Positions 8,308 to 14,451 of a stretch of 14,451 nt of DNA are shown piece after piece. Numbering within the stretch: position 1 is the stretch's first letter; each line of letters opens with the position of its first letter. The DNA is from Dissophora ornata. Lineage: Eukaryota; Mortierellomycota; Mortierellomycetes; Mortierellales; Mortierellaceae. A program made the position numbers and the translations under genes. The notes beneath the pieces are model-generated. The model saw only the letters and a program-made list of their open reading frames with translations. It did no database searches and was not told where the DNA came from. The stretch spans positions 1 to 14,451 of the forward strand of contig MU617378.1 in assembly GCA_025201705.1 (NCBI GenBank). The letters run 5' to 3'.

Positions 8308-9863
8308 GAGCACGCGGACATTGCATTGAGCATTGCGTGTACAGTGCTGTACCTTTGGACATGCTTTGAGCTCAGAAAAAGAGAAAAAATAAAGTCTACG
8401 GTCGAAATAGACACAAAGAGCTGTTTTGTAGATCGGAAAAAGGAGGAGGCTTTGGAAATAGTATTCACCCCTTATCCCGCAAGCCATTTTCTAGACCCTC
8501 GAGCAGGAAGGGGCGCTTGCCTGAGAGTATAAAGTCGTTAAAGTTGACGGGAAAAAAGTAGTGCAAACGCTATCCGTTCATTGGGGAGGTCTTACAGGAA
8601 AGCACATTCACGTTTGGTGCAGGAAAGCGGTCGTCGTATTCACTGAAAACATTGGGGTGGTGCTGGGCGGTCAACTAGGGCGTTAGCATGACAAAATAGG
8701 ATTCATTTCCCAATTTACGTGCGCCAACAACCTCGACGGGAGAGATTTTGCGGGGCAGCCAGAACCTCCAATCTCCTGCGGCGGGATGTCTGTTCAAACA
8801 CAAGATGCTGGTATTACTGCACTTACAGCGCGGAAACCATTTCTCGCCGAAAACCTATATCGAAATAATGCGCCTGCCGAAGAAACACAGAAAGACACAT
8901 GCCGTTGCCTTTGTATTCATTTGTTGGAGAAAGAGCGGAGCGTGCGCTGTAGTCAGTGCTAAAAGCCTACCACTCAGGTTCACTCTGCCACCTTTCTTTG
9001 CTTTCTTGGACAAGTTCAGCATGGCCGAAGCATTTTCATCGGCACTGTGTCTGGCAAGACGCATGACCATCCTTCATTTCCGGATTCTGCGGGTCGCTTG
9101 CTCCAGCCATGCTCACATTACCGATCAGCCGACTTCTCTGGAGAATAGAGCCCTATACACTCAAGCGGCCCTTCCACAGCGTCTATCGCCCACGCCACTG
9201 TGCGCACCATCCATGCATCCGTGTCTGATACTGTCAGAGTCCTGCTCCTTCTTGTCGCGGAGAAAACTCTCTTGTAGCGATAGACCATGTTGTATCCCTT
9301 TACTGCAACGTAGATATTGGCAAGCTGCAAAAAGGAGAGCATGAAGTTCCTTTCTTCCCTGGATAAGCGAAAACCTAGGGTGGATGGTCGTTGAAACGGT
9401 AGAGTGTCTGCGCTGAGGGACACCGGGATACATGCAAACATATACTTTTAAGGTGTGTAGCAGAGTGACGACATTATGCTCAACAAACTGCGATGGTCAT
9501 AGCAACCACAGTGAGGGTGCTTCATATGAGACCTGAAAGACCTGCAAGACTTACGCAGGTGGTTAGCGCAGCCAAAAGCCCAGCAGCTCGGGTCCCTCGG
9601 CTGAATTAAAGCATTTGCCAAGTCAATGGAACGGGACGAATCGTTGATCTATATTCAGCAGAGTTTGCAGAGTTGTTTTGGACCAACAACAACAGTACAG
9701 CACTGCTCAGATCAAATTGGACTATGCAACTATGCATGCCCTTGCATCTCACATCGGAAAACCAGTGTAAAAAGTTATTATTGCCAGTTCATCACTCTGC
9801 ATAATTCTAACCAGGGTTCGCATATTACAGTTGACGAAGGCTATCATTGCATATCTGCGCAGG
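8308..9863. other. Decayed sequence of unknown origin (D2), with a 198-codon plus frame
   Basis: The longest open frame is 8748-9344 (plus), starting MRGSQNLQSPAAGC; I recognise no domain, and the D1 counterpart is interrupted by deletions. Minus-strand frames across 9118-9441 look protein-like in places (YRYKRVFSATRRS) but change freely between copies. I therefore do not call a gene. Confidence 0.5.
8524..8689 (+). other. Possible coding remnant, unidentified
   Basis: A frame opening just after TGA reads EYKVVKVDGKKVVQTLSVHW and continues through GGLTGKHIHVW to VVLGGQLGR before TAG. Its composition is protein-like and it holds Gly-rich turns, but there is no start codon or family match. Most of it is deleted in D1, where only the last part remains (~228-279). 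Confidence 0.25.
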
Positions 9864-11309
9864 TCATTTGGTGACCCTTCTTTTGCCCCCCTGCGGCAGC
9901 ACCTCTCCGGTGCCTCGATTCTGGACCAAAGGCGATTCGGCAATCTCGGGTACTCGGTCGTCTTTGCAAAATTCTTCTTCTTCAGTCAGTCCGGAATGTA
10001 ATTGAGCGTGATATATCCGAAAACATACTCCGCCCATGTCTAGAGTAACCATATCATCAATACAATATGGTTGTTATAATTTATATAAAAAAAAGGGGGT
10101 TCTCAGTAACTTTAGCCGATCCTTACCTGACCCGATGTGAGCTTGCCCATGGTTCCGCTGAGCAGTAACTGCTCCTCTGCACGATGGAACCGCTGTGTGT
10201 AGTATTCTTCAAATGCTGCAGTGATGCTCTTGGGGCTGGAATTGCGTATGCTGAAGAGGCAATTGGCATAGCACTACAGCATCCTGCATTACGTTCACGG
10301 CGCCTGTCAGAGGTACAGAGCATGCGATTAATCATTGCTCGAGCATGGCAGTGCCATATGTTATTGATTAACATTGCTCAATCGCGTAATTATGTTCAAG
10401 CATTAGCCGCCCGAAGGAAGAATCTGTAGAAGATGCGGCAAGACCAAGTGAAGGCGTAAAAAATATATATTATCTAAGCGGAAGAGAGCATGTAGCCAGA
10501 AGGAGGAATTGAACGTCGTTGTGTTTTTACTTCGTGGCATGCTGGAGGAATCAAATAAGCAAACCCGAGAGGGTGTCGACGAACAGATAGTCGGATAAAT
10601 AAATTTCCCATGCCACAGATCATTCAACTGCGCCAGCTTGCCATCGTCTATGAGAGCTGTGCAGTCATGACGCCATGTCTTGAGCAACTTCTCTTCAATA
10701 AACCTTCGAGATCAAGTCCTTTGGTGTGGCCTCAATGATATCGCCCATCTTGCCTTCCAAAGGGCACGGCTTGTCCTCGGATTCCTTAACCATAGCCTCA
10801 TTCGCTTCAGGTCCCCATTCCGAGTTAAGGAAATGCTGGGTCCTGACCTTCTCCGAGAGCTTATCTGTTTCTTTGCGATTCTAAACGTGAGCCACTATTA
10901 GACAGACAGAGACGAGGGAAATGTCGGGGAAGTATTTAGAGCTATGAAAAAATGGCATCGAGCATATCGAAAATTCTTCCACGAGACTTCTAACTGAGAG
11001 CATCCCTGCTTACGCCGTGATTTCCTCCGAGCACTTTAGCAAAGTGCGAAATTTCAACCTGCAACTAGGGATGCTTTTCAGGATTCTTTGGTTGCGGTAC
11101 ACCGACCATACTGACATAGCCAATCGACATGCTTTCCAGGTCCTCTTTCGGAATGAGATTCTTTTCATTCAATTGCTTTTGAAGACTCTGGCGGACGCCG
11201 CAGTCGGCGCCATTGGCTCCGATCAGGATGTCGCCTTGATATGCTGTATTATTCGAGCATATAATGTGAGCTTTCTCTTCCTTTTCCTCCGTGCGGAGGA
11301 CTGTTTTGC
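9864..11309 (-). pseudogene. P2, 3' part (exons 3-8) of a broken FAD monooxygenase, in D2
   Basis: Partial exon 3 (~11309-11014) reads VLRTEEKEEKAHIICSNNT and keeps the element ESMSIGYVSMVGVPQPKNP. Exon 4 is 10894-10642, micro-exon 5 10541-10531 (Ala-Cys-His-Glu), exon 6 10423-10402, exon 7 10303-10127, exon 8 10039-9864. Lesions shared with P1: GANGAD in the DG motif, TAG after EKHP (11065-11067), GC donor and LIDDG at the end of exon 4, Met to Ile at exon 6, and TGA in IPD-stop-LKKKNF (9986-9988). Private lesions: a 2-nt deletion in exon 4 near 10700, TAA plus loss of the donor in exon 6, a frameshift early in exon 7, and another in exon 8. Exon 7 still shows SITAAFEEYYTQRFHRAEEQ and a good GTAAGG donor. 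Confidence 0.88.
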
Positions 11310-12506
11310 GTCACTTCGGAGCAGAATAGGGTCCAGGGTCAAGTCTCGAACGCGGTCGTCAGGATCAACTCCAGGTTCAGCGATTTGACTTACCACACCA
11401 CCGTCTTTTTGTGGCAGGACATCACCTTCAGTCAGTATCTCAGACTTCTTACAGCTGCCGATTTGTGTTTGATCACATCGCTCCGCGATGGAATGGACCT
11501 TACCTCGCACGAGTACGTCGTTTGTCAGGAAGAGACAAAGAACTCTCTTGTACTAAGCGAGGTAGGCCGCAGTCTATACCTGATGCACATGCATATGATA
11601 GGTTGGCTTTGACAGTAATACGCCAATATCTTACAACATGTGTCCATGTAGTTTGCTGGAACGTATGGAAGTTCGGGTGCATGCTTGAGAGTCAGCCCTT
11701 GGAAATTCACGGAGGTAACTGAAGCTATCCGCGAAGGCTTGGTGATGGCGGACGACGAGAAGACCATATGTAGGACCGATCTGCGAAAGCATGTCTGCAC
11801 CAAAATGGCCCAGTTCTTGGCAACCGACTTTATTTCTGAGCTGATTCAAGTGCATGGAGATTTCCAACGGCGTCGCTCGATCAACATTCCTCTCCTGAAC
11901 ATGCAAGTTGTCCTGCTTGAAATCCGCGTGCGAAGTGAAGGCTGTTCGTGGTGTGAACATGCATGTGGATACTTTTATGTAGCCACTCCTTTAGGGCAGC
12001 TCTAATCGATTCTTCTGAAATGGTGTCACTCTAGATTACGTTGGATTACGATGGAACGAACACCGGTGTCTTATGAGCTACCATCATCTGTACGGTCGAA
12101 GGGCAAGACATCCAAGGAGGATATGATGAAGGTCATTAGCCATATCGCCAGCGATCCCAGAAACATTGTATATAATATGGGAGGCAGAACACGAGTGAGC
12201 CTGGATTAAGTCTTCCGTGGCATTAAGAACATGATACCTCGCGATGCCAGCAAAGCTCACACGACAAAGACGATTGTTGAAAGTCTCCGCCCACAGCCTG
12301 GGGTAGACCCGATAGACTTTGTTTTCTGCATTGGTGATGACTGCTCTGACGAAGACATGATTACATATTGTAATGACTTGAACATCGAAAATGAGCACCA
12401 GATTGTGACCTGTACAGTTGAGCTAAAGATCTCCGAGGCGCGTTGGTCCGTTCCTGAAATGCCAACAGTGTTGCAGGGTCTTCAGGTGATGGCCGTGCAA
12501 GAGTAA
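11310..12506 (+). pseudogene. Trehalose-6-phosphate synthase/phosphatase fragment, D2 copy
   Basis: This is the better preserved copy. It starts within the GT20 domain (VQGQVSNAVVRINSRFSDLT), continues VFLWQDITFSQYLRLL and then LITSLRDGMDLTSHEYVVCQ (RDGMDL where family members usually have RDGMNL). Intron 11562-11651 is GTAGGC to CATGTAG. The exon from 11652 reads FAGTYGSSGACLRVSPWKF and onward to NIPLLNMQVVL, after which the frame slips before the expected KRRL. A second intron ends at CACTCTAG (12034). ITLDYDGTN is HAD motif I; the frame then breaks before SYELPSSVRSKGKTSKED. A stretch of the phosphatase core is missing between ASDPRNIVY and IKNMIPRDASKAH. The C-terminus is open to the native-looking stop: 12231-12506, with FCIGDDCSDEDM and final MAVQE-TAA. 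Retained introns show it is a genomic fragment, not a processed retrocopy. It runs antisense to the surrounding monooxygenase. Confidence 0.87.
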
Positions 12507-13418
12507 CCCGAATATTGAGCACACCTCAATTAACACGTTAACACGAAATACACAAAGAAATTGCGACAGTGTAACCGCACCGCTGTTGATATTGTATCAT
12601 GTTCACATCAATGCCCACCTTTAGGACTCCTGAAAATGGAATGAGTTGATAGCCGCCAGGTGCCAAAAACCCATAATCTGATTTACATAAAGCCCCCAGA
12701 GATACAATTATGTGCTGTGGCAATGCGAAATATATCGAAATATATAGTAATGTTGAACGACGCTTGCAAGGATGTTCAGTCTTACGAGAAGACCACTCGA
12801 CATCGGATTTTGTCTTGCGGTTTGTCAATAATAGTGAGATTGTGAAGTTCACATCCATCACGATCTGCATTCAAGGGCAGCGTGGCAACTCCGCTGCCGA
12901 CCCAAGATTGATCAGAACTTGATGAGGGACCGAGATGAGGGCGTCTATGCCTTGTGCTCGGTATGCATAATGTTATGAATCCGGCCCTGTCGATCCTCCG
13001 GAGAAGATACCTCTCCTGGCGGCGAAGGAAAGAAGTTCGATAAATAGGATAAATAGGATTGGTTAAATTTCACCTAGATGGTTAGGCGTGCCTGTGGTTC
13101 GTTTTTTTGTGAATGATTTGTATATTGCAAAAGGGTTGCTGTGGGGGCAATGGCTATTTCACTTGGGTCAACACCATCAATAAAGTGAAGCATGCAGAGT
13201 CAACTTCAGTTGTTTCCATTGTGACATACGATAGCAGCTATCGGTATAGGAATTGACAGCTAGCTTTGAGGCGTTGTCGCATTATTATAGACATTGTTGC
13301 GTGGAGAGACAGTTTAAATGCCACGATTTCATTTAACGCGGCACGTAAATATAATTAACAAACTGTTTTTTGTCGATCTTTTTGTGGAGCTCAAACTTTA
13401 ATTCAGTTAAACAAATTA
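12507..13418. other. Right tail of D2, possible coding remnant at ~12670-12960
   Basis: No identified gene. On the plus strand the frame from 12710 reads MCCGNAKYIEIYSNVERRLQ and continues through HSTSDFVLRFVNNSEI; another frame then gives KIDQNLMRDRDEGVYALCS before a GTATGC donor-like site. These have protein-like character and may be exons of an unknown gene, but stops and frame changes intervene. The remainder to 13418 is AT-rich with no feature seen. Confidence 0.3.
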
Positions 13419-13685
13419 GCACCGATTTTCGCCAGGACAAACGAGGGCATTTAGGCAGACGAAACAAGCCCTCCAAGAATACCATGCGTCAACGGAGACA
13501 ATGTCTTTCATCATCTAGCTGCTTTACGCTATATGTACACGGTGTCTCTCCAGACTCACATTCTCAGCTTCGTTTGCCACCATTAAAAAAGGCGCAAAAC
13601 GCCACAGCGGTCACATACGCGAGCAGGGCGTATTTATTCCTTGATTCCTTTGTTCGCGCTCTTTTCTTCTTTTTCTTTCTTTCAT
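13419..13685. other. Spacer between D2 and P2 exon 2
   Basis: Unique sequence with no family similarity. It ends in a pyrimidine-rich run (about 13660-13685) that is A-rich on the minus strand, exactly where the monooxygenase similarity of P2 exon 2 fades. It could be intron 2 of P2 or filler from the rearrangement. Confidence 0.35.
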
Positions 13686-14033
13686 GTTAGTGTCGTGAAA
13701 ACCTACGAAAGGGCAGGGCAAGGAACCTTTGCAGAGCCTTTTAAAAAGACCGAGCTGCTCGAAGACTGGGGGGATAGTGGCTCCTAGAGACATAGCTAAC
13801 CCTGCAGAGACAGAGAGACAAAAAAAAAAACAAGGTTAATACAAGACAGCTCCACGCCAGTTTCTCCCCGTATCATAAAGCTAACCAAAAGGCTTTGCTT
13901 CCTTGGCACGCTCAAAGATATGTTAGAGGATATTGATTTGCTGGAGCAGTGCCCAAAGCACTAATCCTCCAAGCCCTGCACCAATAATTATCACGCTGGG
14001 CGAAGGCTTTTCCTCAGGAGCGTAAGTGGACAT
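13686..14033 (-). pseudogene. P2, 5' part (exons 1-2) of a broken FAD monooxygenase
   Basis: Exon 1 (14033-13886) begins MSTYAPEEKPSPS, then VIIIGAGLGGLVLWALLQQI (intact GAGLGG), then NIL-stop-HIFERAKEAKPFG; TAA at 13923-13925 replaces the usual Tyr codon. It ends in phase 1, but the donor reads GTTAGC. Intron 1 is 13885-13802 with acceptor TCTGCAG. Exon 2 from 13801 reads GLAMSLGATIPPVFEQLGLF and then SLPCP and HDTNMKE, after which it runs into an A-rich stretch with no further family similarity. The sequence is unlike P1 exons 1-2 even though the 3' halves of P1 and P2 are nearly identical. It may have lost function by the nonsense codon alone, before or after losing its own exons 3-8. Confidence 0.85.
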
Positions 14034-14270
14034 GATTGCTGTCAAATTTCAAGTAGGTGTGAATCAGAACTGTGAGATGAGAATGGAGAGATGATGAAGC
14101 AGATGAGTCCCACTCATTCAGATGAGGCAGAGTAGCCCCAAAAAAAGCACACTGGCATGCGCGAGGCGTACTATACCAGGCAATGCAGTAAACAAATACA
14201 TGAGCACAGGAGTACGACTGAGGCGTACTTTATACGCGAAATACAATTGGCGCATTGGCACTACGGACGA
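14034..14270. other. Spacer between P3 and P2
   Basis: Probably the former upstream region of P2. A short motif GAGGCGTACT followed by A/T-rich bases occurs twice (14162 and 14220, about 58 bp apart). No gene seen; the open tail of P3 runs through part of it. Confidence 0.35.
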
Positions 14271-14451
14271 CTGCTCACTTAAAAGGTTTCTAACTCCCTC
14301 TCGAGGCAGCAGCTTTTCAGCACCACGGCTCTTGACCGATGGCCACCATACGATCTGATGCTCTCAGTCAGGGAGGTCCCCAAATGTAGCGCGCAGAAAA
14401 AACGGTGAACACGTCTGTTTCTCTGCGGTGGAAATTCTCCAGCGACGGCAG
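14271..14451 (-). pseudogene. P3, last-exon remnant of another FAD monooxygenase (cut by window edge)
   Basis: Reading leftward, an in-frame PD-TGA (14364-14366) is followed by EHQIVWWPSVKSRGAEKLLP and then REGVRNLLSEQ. This matches the family C-terminus (gene A: EHRPQIAWLPLAENRGTMRV and then QEGVRRPLSEE). The frame stays open past the usual end until TGA at 14118-14120, adding about 50 residues with a hydrophobic stretch; this is probably read-through into spacer. It lies upstream of P2 in the same direction, so the array continues beyond the right edge. Confidence 0.7.

Larger units (their letters stand above)
8308..13418. repeat. Direct repeat block, copy D2
   Basis: This is the complete copy of the block, about 5.1 kb. 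Contents from left: unassigned decayed sequence (8308-9863), P2 exons 8-3 (minus strand), the trehalose gene fragment (plus strand), and a tail of uncertain origin (12507-13418). The left edge falls 283 bp upstream of gene A; the right edge falls 268 bp short of P2 exon 2. Confidence 0.93.

Noticed and set aside
8748..9344. 198-codon plus-strand open frame
   Set aside because: Low-complexity composition rich in Cys, Arg and Leu, no domain recognised, and the D1 copy is broken by deletions. Substitutions between copies show no sign of protein constraint.
9118..9441. Minus-strand frames with protein-like stretches (AVKGYNMVYRYKR)
   Set aside because: Differences from D1 (627-903) alter the amino acid in almost every case in each frame I tried, so there is no support for a functional gene.
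9560..9605. tRNA-like appearance near GGTGGTTAGCGCAGCC
   Set aside because: I could not form an acceptor stem, anticodon arm and TPsiC arm with a consensus B box; treated as chance.
11310..12506. Trehalose fragment as a processed retrocopy
   Set aside because: It retains at least one clear intron (11562-11651) and a second acceptor at 12034, and there is no poly(A) tail after the stop.
1..13418. Blocks D1/D2 as a transposable element
   Set aside because: No terminal inverted repeats, long terminal repeats, target duplication or transposase/reverse transcriptase frames were seen. Contents are host gene fragments.

Overview
The window looks like fungal nuclear DNA. Genes are cut by short GT-AG introns of about 80-115 nt, there are A-rich and CT-rich upstream tracts, and there is no operon structure. 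The main family is a class A FAD monooxygenase (PF01494 type) with the protein style I associate with Mortierella-like early-diverging fungi; that placement is inference from memory. I see no rRNA, tRNA, CRISPR or recognisable transposon.

Layout. Five monooxygenase units lie head to tail on the minus strand. In transcription order (right to left) they are: P3, a last-exon remnant cut by the right edge (14451 to ~14271); P2, a broken gene (14033-13686 plus 11309-9864); gene A, which can be read without lesions as eight exons coding 462 residues (8024-5893); R, a two-exon remnant abutting the end of gene A (5883-5504); and P1, a second broken gene (5199-4859 plus 2780-1332).

A block of about 5 kb is present twice in direct orientation: D1 (1-4858, left end at or beyond the window edge) and D2 (8308-13418). 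The copies are a few percent diverged plus indels. Each holds the 3' half of a dead monooxygenase (exons 3-8, minus strand), a plus-strand fragment of a trehalose-6-phosphate synthase/phosphatase (GT20-HAD) gene lying directly against the truncated exon 3, and unassigned decayed sequence at both ends. The exon 1-2 segments to the right of D1 and D2 are clearly different from each other. So nearly identical dead 3' halves sit beside two different 5' halves.

How it works together: only gene A appears able to make a protein, a soluble flavin-dependent hydroxylase of unknown substrate. The rest records birth and death of a tandem family: duplication, intrusion of part of a trehalose gene, inactivation, then copying of the already inactive block. 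The notable structural point in the working gene is a pair of micro-exons (11 and 22 nt) that encode the flavin-binding GD motif and are still visible in both dead relatives. I did not find evidence for a new multi-gene system.
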